A stretch of DNA of 64,000 nucleotides, taken from NCBI RefSeq assembly GCF_900582195.1, contig NZ_UTHA01000179.1, positions 84,640-148,639 of the forward strand. The letters run 5' to 3'. Shown piece by piece: positions 17,161-26,016 of this stretch. Each line of letters opens with the position of its first letter. Within the stretch, counting starts at the first letter, position 1. The translations under genes and the position numbers were made by a program. Under the pieces are notes generated by a model. It did no database searches. It saw nothing but the letters and a program-made list of their open reading frames with translations, and was not told the DNA's origin. The stretch is from Pseudomonas viridiflava. Its GTDB lineage: Bacteria; Pseudomonadota; Gammaproteobacteria; Pseudomonadales; Pseudomonadaceae.

Positions 17161-18029
17161 TTCAAACCGACAAACTGCCAATAGAAGTCGGTTATTTGAC
17201 CACCCCAGAGCATGGCAATCCAGCCAGCAATTGCCAGGTAGGGTCCGAAGGGGATTGGCGTCGAGGTTTTCTGCTCGCGCAGGCGCAGCACAATCACCCC
17301 GATAATGGCACCAACCAGCGATGACAGCAGGATCGTCAGCGGCAGAATCTGCCAGCCGCCCCATGCCCCGAGCAGCGCCAACAGCTTGAAGTCACCGTGA
17401 CCGATGCCGTCCTTGCCGGTCAGCAGTTTGAACAGCCAGAACACTGACCACAGCGCCAGGTAACCGGCCACCGCGCCCCACAGCGCATCGTGCAACGGCA
17501 CGAACAGGCCGAAACTGTTGACGATCAACCCCAGCCACAGCAACGGCAGCACCAGCACATCGGGCAGCAGTTGATGCTCGGTGTCGATCAGACTCATCGC
17601 CAGCAAACCCCAGGTCAGGACAATCAGCAGGCATCCCGACCAACCGAAGCCGATATGCCAGGCGATGAAGGCCGAGAGCAACCCGCAGGCCAGTTCGGTC
17701 AGCGGGTAACGTTTGCTGATCGGTGCAGCACACGCGGAACAGCGCCCGCGCAGCCACAGATAGCTGAGCAGGGGGATGTTTTCCCAGGGGCGAATCCGAT
17801 GGGCGCAATGGGGGCATTCGGAGTGCGGCAGCATCAGGTTGTAAACGGGCTGCGGTGTTTCGCCGGGCAAACCGAGCACGTCGTGGGCCTGCTGGCGCCA
17901 ATCACGCTCGAGCATTTTCGGCAGGCGCCAGATCAGCACGTTGAGAAAGCTGCCAACCACCAGCCCCAGCAGCAGGGCAGTGAAAACAAAGGCCAGCGGA
18001 TACAGGGCAAACAGTTCGTCGATAGGCAT
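17157..18029 (-). CDS. pilD: Prepilin peptidase / N-methyltransferase PilD
   Basis: Inner-membrane enzyme of 290 residues that cuts the leader from type IV prepilins and type II secretion pseudopilins and methylates the new N-terminus. The cytoplasmic zinc-binding loop has two CxxC pairs (E-C-P-H-C and C-S-A-C). The two aspartic protease residues lie in S-L-I-D-T-E-H and in G-H-G-D-F-K. About eight membrane helices. The ATG at 18029 follows the pilC stop by one base. Confidence 0.96.
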   Translation of the reverse strand: MPIDELFALYPLAFVFTALLLGLVVGSFLNVLIWRLPKMLERDWRQQAHDVLGLPGETPQPVYNLMLPHSECPHCAHRIRPWENIPLLSYLWLRGRCSACAAPISKRYPLTELACGLLSAFIAWHIGFGWSGCLLIVLTWGLLAMSLIDTEHQLLPDVLVLPLLWLGLIVNSFGLFVPLHDALWGAVAGYLALWSVFWLFKLLTGKDGIGHGDFKLLALLGAWGGWQILPLTILLSSLVGAIIGVIVLRLREQKTSTPIPFGPYLAIAGWIAMLWGGQITDFYWQFVGLK

Positions 18030-18030
18030 G

Positions 18031-19248
18031 TCAGATCGCTGAGCCGAGTTGGAAGATCGGCAGATACATGGCCACCACCAGACCACCGACGATCACCCCC
18101 AGTACGACCATGATGAACGGCTCCATGAGACTGGTGAGGTTGTCGACCATGTTATCCACTTCGTCCTCGTAAAACCCCGCGACTTTGTCGAGCATTTCGT
18201 CCAGGGCGCCGGACTCTTCGCCAATCGCAGTCATCTGCACGGCCATGTTGGGAAAGACACCGGTGGAGCGCATCGAAAAATTCAGCTGCATACCGGTGGA
18301 GACGTCCTGGCGAATGCGCAGCACGGCACGCTTGAACACCACGTTGCCGGTGGCGCCGGCCACTGAATCGAGTGCCTCCACCAAAGGCACACCGGCAGCG
18401 AACGTAGTCGACAGGGTTCGGGCGAATCGCGCCACGGCGGACTTGTACATCAGCGTGCCCACCAATGGCAGTTTCAACAGCCAGGTGTCTTTGCGATCCC
18501 GTAACGCCTGGGAGGTTTTCAGTGCGTGACGAGTGCCGAAAATTGCCGCAACCAGCGCACCGAGAATCGCCCACCACCATTGCTGCATGAACTCGGAAAG
18601 GCTGATCACCATCAGGGTGAACGCCGGTAATTCAGCGCCGAACCCCGAGAACACCGACTGAAACTGCGGCACCACTTTCACCAGCAGAATCCCGGTTACC
18701 ACCGCCGCCACCAGCACGACGGCGGTGGGGTAGGTCATGGCTTTTTTGATCTTGGCCTTAAGCTGTTCGCTTTTTTCCTTATAGGTCGCGACGCGTTCGA
18801 GCAGGGTGTCGAGCGCACCGGACTGCTCGCCGGCATCGACCAGGTTGCAATACAGTTCATCAAAGTATTGCGGCTTCTTGCGCAGGGCTGCGGCAAAGCT
18901 GTTACCGGCCGCGACCTCCTGTTTCACCTCGTCTACCAGTTTGCGCATGGCCGGGTTTTCAAAGCCTTCGCCGATGATGTCGAACGACTGCAACAGCGGC
19001 ACGCCGGCCTTCATCATGGTCGCCATCTGCCGGGTGAACAGGGCGATGTCCTGCGCCTTGATGCGCTTGCCAAAGCTCAACAACGACGCCGACTTCTTGC
19101 GCACCTTGCCGGGGTTGATCCCCTGTTTGCGTAGTTGTGCCTTGATCAGCGCCGGGTTCTGCCCGCTCAACTCGCCAGTGACTTTACTGCCTTTCCTGTC
19201 CGTACCTTCCCAGGCGTAGATACTGATTTTCGCTGCCTTGACCGCCAT
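18031..19248 (-). CDS. pilC: Type IV pilus platform protein PilC
   Basis: Inner-membrane platform of 405 residues that couples the PilB motor to pilin subunits. It has two copies of the GspF domain, each with a helical cytoplasmic part (F-T-R-Q-M-A-T-M-M-K-A-G-V-P-L-L and the matching F-A-R-T-L-S-T-T-F-A-A-G-V-P-L-V) and three membrane helices in all. It sits two bases after pilB. Confidence 0.96.
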   Translation of the reverse strand: MAVKAAKISIYAWEGTDRKGSKVTGELSGQNPALIKAQLRKQGINPGKVRKKSASLLSFGKRIKAQDIALFTRQMATMMKAGVPLLQSFDIIGEGFENPAMRKLVDEVKQEVAAGNSFAAALRKKPQYFDELYCNLVDAGEQSGALDTLLERVATYKEKSEQLKAKIKKAMTYPTAVVLVAAVVTGILLVKVVPQFQSVFSGFGAELPAFTLMVISLSEFMQQWWWAILGALVAAIFGTRHALKTSQALRDRKDTWLLKLPLVGTLMYKSAVARFARTLSTTFAAGVPLVEALDSVAGATGNVVFKRAVLRIRQDVSTGMQLNFSMRSTGVFPNMAVQMTAIGEESGALDEMLDKVAGFYEDEVDNMVDNLTSLMEPFIMVVLGVIVGGLVVAMYLPIFQLGSAI

Positions 19249-19250
19249 GT

Positions 19251-20951
19251 TCAGTCCTTGGTGACCCGGTTGATTTCTTCAAGGCTGGTGATGCCTTGCA
19301 TGGCCTTGTGCAGCCCGGAGGTGCGCAGGTCGTCGAAGCCGTCACGGCGCATCTGCAGGTCGATTTCCAGCGAGTTGCCTTCGGCCATGATCAAACGTTG
19401 CAGCTCCGGTGTGTTTTTCACCACTTCATAAATCCCCACGCGTCCCTTGTAACCGCCGTTGCAGTGATCGCAACCGACCGGCTCGTAGATCGTGAAATGG
19501 CCGATGCGTTCCTCGGGGAAGCCTTCCTTGAGCAAGGTTTCGCGCGGGATCTCGATGGCTTTCTTGCAATGGCTGCAGAGCTTGCGTGCCAGGCGCTGGG
19601 CGATGATCAGGCTGACCGAGGTGGCGATGTTGAAGCCGGGAATGCCCATGTTGTGCAGACGGGTCAGGGTTTCCGCGGCGCTGTTGGTGTGCAGCGTCGA
19701 GAGCACCAGGTGACCGGTCTGCGCGGCTTTGATCGCGATCTCCGCCGTTTCCAAGTCACGAATCTCGCCGACCATGATCACGTCCGGGTCCTGGCGCAGA
19801 AAAGAGCGTAATGCCTGAGCGAAGTCGAGTCCCTGTCTGGGATTGACGTTGACCTGATTGATGCCTTCCATATTGATCTCTACCGGGTCCTCGGCGGTGG
19901 AGATATTGATGTCGACGGTATTGAGGATATTCAGGCCGGTGTACAGCGACACGGTTTTCCCCGATCCGGTGGGGCCGGTGACCAGAATCATGCCCTGTGG
20001 CTGCTTGAGCGCGGCCATGTACAACTCTTTCTGCACCGGCTCGTAGCCGAGCGCGTCGATGCCGATCTGCGCGCTGGACGGATCGAGAATCCGGATCACC
20101 ACTTTTTCGCCCCACAATGTGGGCAGCGTGTTGACGCGGAAATCGATCGACTTGCTTTTCGACAGGCGCATCTTGATCCGCCCGTCCTGGGGTTTGCGCC
20201 GTTCCGAAATATCCAGGCTGGCCATGACTTTCAGGCGTGCGGCGATGCGCCCGGCCAGTTGAATCGGTGGCTTGGCCACCTCGCGCAGGATGCCGTCGGT
20301 GCGCACCCGCACCCGGTAGTTCTTCTCGTAGGGTTCGAAGTGCAAGTCGGAAGAACCACTCTTGATCGCGTCGAGCAGCATCTTGTGCACGAAGCGCACC
20401 ACCGGCGCATCGTCGGCGTCGAGGCCGCCGATGGCGTCCTGCTTGCTATCGTCGACGGATTCGACATCGAGGCCATCGAGATCGACATCGGCCATGTCTT
20501 CCAGGCCACTGGCGTGGTTGTCGAAGAATTTTTCGATGGCGTCGGTGAGCTTGTCATCCTCGACCAGAATGGCTTCGGTGCTCAGCCCGGTGCTGAACTG
20601 GATGTCGTTGATCGCTTGATGGTTGCTCGGGTCGGAAATCCCCACGAACAGCTTGTTGCCGCGCCGCCACAGGGGCAGGGCATGGTGCTGACGCACCAGT
20701 TTTTCGCTGACCAGGCCTTTGGGCTGGGTTTCCTTGTCGAGGCAGTTGAGATCGAGGAACGCCATGCCGAAATGTTCGCTGGCGATCTCGGCGACCTGCC
20801 AGCTCTTGACCAGTTTGTTCTGCACCAGATAGCTGACCAGCGACAAACGATTGCGCTGAGCCTGTTGCCAGGCTTGCTGGGCGCTTTTTTCGGTCAGCAG
20901 TTCGGCCTGCACCAATTGCTTGGCCAGACCGCTCAGAGCGATGTCATTCAT
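19251..20951 (-). CDS. pilB: Type IV pilus assembly ATPase PilB
   Basis: Hexameric extension motor of 566 residues. Order: N-terminal GspE/MshEN-type domain, N2 domain, then the RecA-like ATPase with Walker A G-P-T-G-S-G-K-T near residue 325, the Asp box, Walker B (V-G-E-I-R-D) and a His box. A C-terminal tetracysteine site (C-S-H-C and C-D-H-C) binds zinc, as usual for PilB. It is transcribed away from pilA. Confidence 0.96.
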   Translation of the reverse strand: MNDIALSGLAKQLVQAELLTEKSAQQAWQQAQRNRLSLVSYLVQNKLVKSWQVAEIASEHFGMAFLDLNCLDKETQPKGLVSEKLVRQHHALPLWRRGNKLFVGISDPSNHQAINDIQFSTGLSTEAILVEDDKLTDAIEKFFDNHASGLEDMADVDLDGLDVESVDDSKQDAIGGLDADDAPVVRFVHKMLLDAIKSGSSDLHFEPYEKNYRVRVRTDGILREVAKPPIQLAGRIAARLKVMASLDISERRKPQDGRIKMRLSKSKSIDFRVNTLPTLWGEKVVIRILDPSSAQIGIDALGYEPVQKELYMAALKQPQGMILVTGPTGSGKTVSLYTGLNILNTVDINISTAEDPVEINMEGINQVNVNPRQGLDFAQALRSFLRQDPDVIMVGEIRDLETAEIAIKAAQTGHLVLSTLHTNSAAETLTRLHNMGIPGFNIATSVSLIIAQRLARKLCSHCKKAIEIPRETLLKEGFPEERIGHFTIYEPVGCDHCNGGYKGRVGIYEVVKNTPELQRLIMAEGNSLEIDLQMRRDGFDDLRTSGLHKAMQGITSLEEINRVTKD

Positions 20952-21112
20952 GGGGATTCCGCACGCTTGCAGTTCATGACTTATAGCCTAGACAAGTGAC
21001 AGCGCCAAACACGGCCAGTGCAGGTGACAAAAAGTGTCAGATAGTGCGGTTGCAGGTTGTAGGAAATGGCGCTGCACAGGCTTCACGCCCAATGGGCGGG
21101 GTCTGGAAGGCA

Positions 21113-21130
21113 TTGGCATGGCCTATGCTG
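21113..21130 (+). promoter_or_regulatory. Sigma-54 promoter of pilA
   Basis: TTGGCATGGCCTATGCTG. The -24 GG (21115-21116) and -12 GC (21127-21128) are exactly 10 bases apart, and five of six bases match TGGCAC. It lies 48 bases before pilA. PilR, encoded at 410-1756, is the expected activator. Confidence 0.85.
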
Positions 21131-21177
21131 CACCCCTTTCAGATCATGAGATTTCGACTCATGCATGGAGCGTGTCT

Positions 21178-21609
21178 ATGAAAAAACAACAAGGTTTTAC
21201 GCTGATCGAGCTGCTGATCGTGGTGGCGATCATCGGGATTCTGGCGACTATCGCTTTGCCGCAGTATTCCAAGTATCAGGCGCGGTCGAAGGTGACGGCG
21301 GGGCTGGCAGAGATCAGCGCGATGAAGGTGCCGTTCGAGGATGTGATTAATCAAGGCACCGATCCTTCGCTGACTAACGTAGCGGGCAGTGCAACGGTGA
21401 CAACCTCCAATTGCTCGGTATCCGCATCCGGCACTGCTTCTTCGGGCGCCGGGTCCATTGTCTGTACTATCAAGAACGCCCCAGGCCCGGTACTGGATAA
21501 AACCATCACACTGACCCGCTCTTCCGGTACGGGTGCAGGTGTATGGACGTGTGCCACAACGGTTGCTCCGGATTACTCGCCAAAAGGCTGTACCGCGAGC
21601 GGTACCTGA
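21178..21609 (+). CDS. pilA: Type IV major pilin PilA
   Basis: Prepilin of 143 residues. Leader M-K-K-Q-Q-G is followed by F-T-L-I-E-L-L-I-V-V-A-I-I-G-I-L-A, with the G/F cut site for PilD and the essential Glu5 of the mature chain. The globular part holds four cysteines; the last pair (T-C-A-T-T-V and P-K-G-C) would close the C-terminal disulfide loop. The region between 70 and 110 is rich in Ser, Thr and Gly. The start at 21178 is fixed by the leader. No pilin accessory or glycosylation gene follows it. Confidence 0.96.
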   Translation: MKKQQGFTLIELLIVVAIIGILATIALPQYSKYQARSKVTAGLAEISAMKVPFEDVINQGTDPSLTNVAGSATVTTSNCSVSASGTASSGAGSIVCTIKNAPGPVLDKTITLTRSSGTGAGVWTCATTVAPDYSPKGCTASGT

Positions 21610-21628
21610 TTTATTGGTGGATCGCTAA

Positions 21629-21653
21629 ATGCCCCGCACTGCGGGGCATTTTT
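21629..21653 (+). terminator. Terminator of pilA
   Basis: Stem ATGCCCCGC / GCGGGGCAT with a 3-base loop and five Ts, 20 bases after the pilA stop. Confidence 0.9.
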
Positions 21654-21716
21654 CATTGCGCGGCAGTTCACAAAAGCTTCAATAATTTCAGCGTCTTAGG
21701 AACTTTCCAAAAAACC

Positions 21717-21760
21717 GCAAGTTGCATGTGATTTATCAGTGAGTCATGCAAATTGCATGA
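21717..21760 (+). promoter_or_regulatory. Two palindromes upstream of the BON gene, possible activator sites
   Basis: A perfect 17-base palindrome TCATGCAAATTGCATGA (21744-21760, centre 21752) and a partial one, GCAA-G-TTGC extended by ATG (21717-21728, centre 21721). Both share the half site TTGCATG. The centres are 31 bases apart, about three helical turns, and lie 100-130 bases before the expected start site of the sigma-54-like promoter. That is the usual place for an enhancer-binding protein. The binding protein is not known. Confidence 0.5.
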
Positions 21761-21822
21761 ATCCGGAAAAATGCGAAATCTTCAACCTGTTGATTTATAT
21801 AGGGTTTTATACTTTTTAAAAG

Positions 21823-21840
21823 TTGGCACAGCGTTCGCAA
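21823..21840 (+). promoter_or_regulatory. Sigma-54-like promoter of the BON-domain gene
   Basis: TTGGCACAGCGTTCGCAA: a full TTGGCAC -24 element and a -12 GC exactly 10 bases after the GG. The -12 region reads TCGC rather than TTGC. It would start transcription about 55 bases before the gene. Confidence 0.6.
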
Positions 21841-21904
21841 CTACCTTGGTAACCCTGCTGACAAGACAACCAGCAGATTTTCCAGAAAAACAGGAGTTAC
21901 TCGT

Positions 21905-22261
21905 ATGAAGAAGTTCGCTATCACTGCCGCTGCTGCTACCGCGCTGACCCTGACCATGGCTTCCGGTGCATTTGCACAATCCACTCAGGCTACCCAGGCT
22001 CCAATGACTCTGGCTGCCGGTGAAGTCACCGAGATGAAGCAAGATACTTCCGATACCTGGATCACCACCAAAGTCAAAAGTGATCTGGTTACCGAAAAAG
22101 GTATCCCAGGTACCGACATCAAAGTAGAAACCAACAAAGGCGTTGTGTCGCTGTCGTCTGATGTAGCTATTACTGAAGCGCAGAAGGCCACTGCTGTGAA
22201 CATCACCAAGAAAATCAAAGGCGTTCAAGCGGTCTCCGCTGACGGCCTGAAAGCCGAGTAA
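21905..22261 (+). CDS. Periplasmic BON-domain protein
   Basis: A 118-residue exported protein. Signal peptide 1-24 (A-F-A cleavage), a short linker, then one BON domain (about 50-115: T-K-V-K-S-D-L-V, then V-E-T-N-K-G-V-V-S-L-S-S-D-V and a K-K-I-K-G-V-Q-A-V end). BON proteins such as OsmY bind membranes or act as chaperones under osmotic and envelope stress. A strong CAGGAG ribosome site precedes the ATG. The AT-rich upstream region holds a sigma-54-like promoter and two palindromes. Confidence 0.88.
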   Translation: MKKFAITAAAATALTLTMASGAFAQSTQATQAPMTLAAGEVTEMKQDTSDTWITTKVKSDLVTEKGIPGTDIKVETNKGVVSLSSDVAITEAQKATAVNITKKIKGVQAVSADGLKAE

Positions 22262-22369
22262 GGCATGACTTCTCGCCTGGACCGGGAGAAGACGCGACAG
22301 ACGGGCCGAGCAATACGTCTGCCGCAACTTTAGAGTTCATGCGAACGGTCACACGGATGTGACCATTAC

Positions 22370-22396
22370 AGGCCCCGCCACTTGTGTCGGGGCTTG
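22370..22396 (+). terminator. Likely terminator of the BON gene
   Basis: Stem GCCCCG / CGGGGC with a 10-base loop followed by TTGTTCT. The T-run is imperfect. Confidence 0.55.
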
Positions 22397-22440
22397 TTCT
22401 ATTTCAGGGACGAAAGAATTAAATGGCACCACAAAACAAT

Positions 22441-22529
22441 TGTGGGAGCGAGCTTGCTCGCGAAAGCGGTATATCAGTCACAACGGAGTTGGCTGACCTG
22501 ACGCCTTCGCGAGCAAGCTCGCTCCCACA
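22441..22529. repeat. REP doublet, TT-type arms
   Basis: Two inverted REP copies with TGTGGGAG ends; the left side of the spacer carries TCAGTCA. It lies between converging genes. Confidence 0.9.
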
Positions 22530-22547
22530 TGGGATAAGTGAGTGGGT

Positions 22548-22844
22548 CTAGTTACCGCGTTTGCTGGTGATCTGCCGCAGGCGATTGCCTTCGAAGCGCA
22601 GGTATTGGTACATGCCGTTGCTCGGGCCGTAGGTCCACTCCTCGACCTGAAACTCCTCGCGGCGATTGGCGCTGCGTTTATAACCCAACAGATCACGGCT
22701 GACCGGCTCACCGCACTTTTGCAGGACTTCGCTGGAGCGGTCGCCGAGGCTGATCAACTGACTGCCACAGCGCAGCGTGTCGGACGCCGAGGCGTGACTG
22801 GCGGCGAGCGTCATTGCGATCAAAGCCAGCCACTGTAGTTTCAT
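22548..22844 (-). CDS. DUF2845 family periplasmic protein
   Basis: A 98-residue protein with a signal peptide (1-21, cleavage near A-S-A) and the DUF2845 pattern: L-R-C-G-S-x-L-I-S-L-G-D, then E-V-L-Q-K-C-G-E-P and W-T-Y-G. The two Cys could form a disulfide. The fold resembles small SmpA/BamE-like outer-envelope proteins, but that is inference. The ATG shares a base with the stop of the upstream DUF748 gene. Confidence 0.82.
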   Translation of the reverse strand: MKLQWLALIAMTLAASHASASDTLRCGSQLISLGDRSSEVLQKCGEPVSRDLLGYKRSANRREEFQVEEWTYGPSNGMYQYLRFEGNRLRQITSKRGN

Positions 22845-25795
22845 CACTCGGCATCCAGATGCATTTGCGTCACCACGCGACCATCGCTTTCGGCTTCACC
22901 GAGATTGGCATCGATGAAGTACACACGGTCGTCTGCCAGTTGGCCTTTATCCACCAGATAATCCTTGATGCTGCTGGCACGGTCCTGACCCAACTGACGC
23001 AGCAGCACATCGCTGCCACTCCAGAACTGGATCACGCCTTCACGCATCTTCGCCGTGCGTTCTTCCTTGCCCAGATCTTTCCATTCGGCCGGCGGCTGGG
23101 TTTTCAGGCGGGTGCGGTAGATGCCTTCGAGCAGTGGACCTTTCTCGCTGTCTGGCACCTGCAGCAACGAAGCCTGGGCCGGGACTTTATCGCCGCGACG
23201 CTGCAGCATCTTGTAGTAGTTGTACTGGTATTCACGTTCCAGACGTTGCTCGGCGAGCAATGGGCCGTCACTGCTTTTGGCTGCGGTGCCTTCGATTTCC
23301 AGGCGCAGGGCCGGACGCTCTTTCAGCGCCTGGGACAATTTGACCAGTGCGGCCTCGGCATCCTTGCTCAACTCGCTGGAGCCGGGCGCAAACGACACAG
23401 TGCCGAGGTCTTGCGAACCGCCGCCACTGATCAGCCCGCCAATCATTTTGAACGGCGCGGCCGCGGCTTTGACGATCAGGTTGCGCAAAGTCTGCCAGAC
23501 AATCGGCATCACGCTGAATTGCGGGTTGTTCAAGTCGCCGGTCACCGGCAATTCGATGGAGATCTTGCCGTCGACGTCCTTGAGCAGGGCAATTGCCAGT
23601 TTCAGTGGCAGGCTCACGGCATCCGGGCTGTCGACCTTTTCACCGAGCTGCAATTGCTCGACCACCACTTTGTTTTCGGCTTTGAGCTGGCCCTTGGTGA
23701 TCAGGTAGTGCAGGTCGAGGTTCAGCCTGCCCTTGCGGATACGGTAGCCGGCGAATTTGCCGGAGTAGGGCGTCAGTGTCGTCAGCTCGACGCGTTTGAA
23801 ACTGGTGGCGATGTCGAGACTGGCCATTGGGTCAAATGGATTGACCGCGCCCTTGATGGTCACCGGTGCGTAGCGATCGACCTTGCCTTTGATGTCGACG
23901 CTGGCCGGTTTCGCCTGACGGCTGTCGATGGTGCCGATCTGGCCGTTGAGTTGCTGCACGGCGGTGGCGAAGTTCGGTGTCAGGCTGAAGTCGGCGAAGT
24001 TGGCCGAGCCGTCATTGATCGCAATGCCACCGATGTGAATGCCCAGCGGTTTGTCTTTGCTGGCCGGTTTGGCTGCCGTGCTTTTCGCGCCGCTGTCGGC
24101 GGGCTGCGGGATCAGCAGATCATCGATGTTGGTGGTGCGATCATCGTTGATCATGAACCGCGCATACGGCTGAAACAGGTTGATCCTGTCGATCGACAGG
24201 CTGTCACCGTGCTGATAATTCAGGCCTTCGACCACCACCTGCTGCCACTTGAGGAAGTCGCGGGTTTTCAGGGTGTCGAGGGTGTGCAGTTGATCGATCT
24301 GCGCGCGCCCGGTGACGTTGAGCGCCAGCGGCTCGGTGCTCTTGAGATTGACCTTCAGATCACTGCCGAGCATGCCGCTGCGCAGTTCCAGGCGAATGAA
24401 CGGGTTGATGTAGGACTGCGCAACCCGCAGGTCGATGTCCTGGGTTTTCACGTTGAGCTGGGCATTGACCGGGGCGAGATTGACCGTGCCGTCTGCTGTG
24501 ATCTTGCCTTGTTTGCCCACGCCGCTGTCGAGCTTGAGCTTGAAGGGCGAACCGTTGAGGCTGTCGAAGTCTTGCAGGTCAACGTTCAGCGGGGTGATAT
24601 CCAGGGCAACGGCCGGTGTGGCCGAGCGGTCGGCAAGATGCACGGTGTAGTTGCGCAATTGCACGTCTTTGAGCAGCACTTGCCAAGGCTTGCTCGGCGC
24701 AGTCGGTTCAGCTTTCGGCGAGTCGGCAGCGGCTGGCGTGTTCGCCGGTTCTGCGGCGGCTTTGGCGGCGGGTTTGGACGGTTGGCTGGCGAACAGTTTC
24801 TGCCAGTCCAACTGGCCGTCGGCTTCAAGGGCGGCCCAGGTTTCCAGTTTGTTGCTGCGGATCTTGCCGACCACGACTTGTTGCTTGGCCAGATCCACCG
24901 AGGTTTCGCTGACGTCGAGGCGTTCGAGCTTCGCCAGTGGACGCCCGTCCGGTGCCTTGATCGCGAAGGGCGCGATGCTCACCGCCACGTTGTTCAGCAG
25001 CAGTTCGGTTTCTTTCGACAGATTGAGTTTGTAGTCGGTGCTGAGGCTGAGCACGCCGTCTTCGAGCACCAATGGCACCGAGTCACGCACGTAAGGCCAG
25101 AAGGCTTTCATCTTGCCGTCGGTGACTTTCAGGGTGCCTTCGGAAGTGAACGGGATCAGGCTGAAATTACCGCTCCAGTCGATCCGCCCACCTTGCGGGC
25201 CGATGGCGACCAGGGTCATGTCGGCGCTGTCTTCGGGCAAGGTGCTGAGGTTTTTCAGTTCGAAGCTGAGGTCGTCGTAGAGAAACTCGATGGGCTCGCT
25301 CGGGCGCACGTCCTGAAAGTGCACGACGCCGCCGGCCAGTTTGATGTTGTCGATGCGCAGCGGGAACGGCTTGGCGTCCGGGTCGGTTGGTGTGGGCTCA
25401 CTGGCCGGCACATTGAACAGGCCCAGCAGGTTGAGCTTGCCGTCATTGGCGAACAGGATTTCGCTCTTCGGCTTGTCCAGCTCGATGTTGGCCAGATGCA
25501 GGGCTTTGGTCCACAGGCTGTCGATTTGCAGGTCGGCGTACAGGCGATCGAAGCCGATCTGTTCCTTGCCCGGCTCGCCGATGACCAGCCCCCACAGGGT
25601 GACTTCAAGGCTGAACGGGTTGAGCTCGATACGCTGGATATGCGCGGGCACCGTCGCGTAGTTGGCCAGTTGCTGATTGGCTATCCGCAGAGCGATGCCC
25701 GGCAAAATCAGAAACCCCAGCAGGCTGTAGAGGGCCAGAGCAGTCAACAGGGCGCCAATCGCGCGAATCAATCCTTTGGGCATGTGCGGCTTCAT
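22844..25795 (-). CDS. DUF748 / AsmA-like envelope protein
   Basis: A protein of 983 residues with one N-terminal membrane anchor (after K-G-L-I-R-A-I-G). It is a long periplasmic beta-rich repeat protein of the DUF748 type, a relative of the AsmA/TamB group that may bridge the envelope and move lipids. The middle has an Ala/Pro/Lys-rich linker near residue 350. The last part, with P-G-S-S-E-L-S and L-x-L-E-I-E-G-T-A, resembles an OmpA-like segment. An alternative ATG at 25783 would shorten it by four residues. It is coupled to the DUF2845 gene. Confidence 0.8.
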   Translation of the reverse strand: MKPHMPKGLIRAIGALLTALALYSLLGFLILPGIALRIANQQLANYATVPAHIQRIELNPFSLEVTLWGLVIGEPGKEQIGFDRLYADLQIDSLWTKALHLANIELDKPKSEILFANDGKLNLLGLFNVPASEPTPTDPDAKPFPLRIDNIKLAGGVVHFQDVRPSEPIEFLYDDLSFELKNLSTLPEDSADMTLVAIGPQGGRIDWSGNFSLIPFTSEGTLKVTDGKMKAFWPYVRDSVPLVLEDGVLSLSTDYKLNLSKETELLLNNVAVSIAPFAIKAPDGRPLAKLERLDVSETSVDLAKQQVVVGKIRSNKLETWAALEADGQLDWQKLFASQPSKPAAKAAAEPANTPAAADSPKAEPTAPSKPWQVLLKDVQLRNYTVHLADRSATPAVALDITPLNVDLQDFDSLNGSPFKLKLDSGVGKQGKITADGTVNLAPVNAQLNVKTQDIDLRVAQSYINPFIRLELRSGMLGSDLKVNLKSTEPLALNVTGRAQIDQLHTLDTLKTRDFLKWQQVVVEGLNYQHGDSLSIDRINLFQPYARFMINDDRTTNIDDLLIPQPADSGAKSTAAKPASKDKPLGIHIGGIAINDGSANFADFSLTPNFATAVQQLNGQIGTIDSRQAKPASVDIKGKVDRYAPVTIKGAVNPFDPMASLDIATSFKRVELTTLTPYSGKFAGYRIRKGRLNLDLHYLITKGQLKAENKVVVEQLQLGEKVDSPDAVSLPLKLAIALLKDVDGKISIELPVTGDLNNPQFSVMPIVWQTLRNLIVKAAAAPFKMIGGLISGGGSQDLGTVSFAPGSSELSKDAEAALVKLSQALKERPALRLEIEGTAAKSSDGPLLAEQRLEREYQYNYYKMLQRRGDKVPAQASLLQVPDSEKGPLLEGIYRTRLKTQPPAEWKDLGKEERTAKMREGVIQFWSGSDVLLRQLGQDRASSIKDYLVDKGQLADDRVYFIDANLGEAESDGRVVTQMHLDAE

Positions 25796-25898
25796 CTGTT
25801 TGAATCGGAGTGCCTTGGAGTATGGCACGCGATTCTGGTTCCGAAGTACCTCGCATGGAGCAGGATTGTTCAGATTCTTCTGTAGGAACACATCCCGA

Positions 25899-25987
25899 GT
25901 GGGAGCGAGCCTGCTCGCGAAGGCGTTCTATCAGTCACTCTATCTGTTGGCTGATACACCTCTTTCGCGAGCAGGCTCGCTCCCACA
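25899..25987. repeat. REP doublet, CT-type arms
   Basis: Two inverted REP copies with the GAGCCTGCTC core; the spacer holds TCAGTCA on its left side. It separates the DUF748 gene from the methyltransferase gene, both on minus. Confidence 0.9.
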
Positions 25988-26016
25988 GAGGAACAGTTGT
26001 CCGCCGCGCGGGCGGT

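Noticed and set aside
21699..21728. GAACTT as an AlgU -35 element before the BON gene
   Set aside because: No TCTGA-like -10 lies 16-17 bases downstream.
22814..25885. Open frame of 1023 codons opposite the DUF748 gene
   Set aside because: It is the complement of a recognised gene in GC-rich DNA; its product has no domain and odd composition (rich in Val, Gln, Phe, His).
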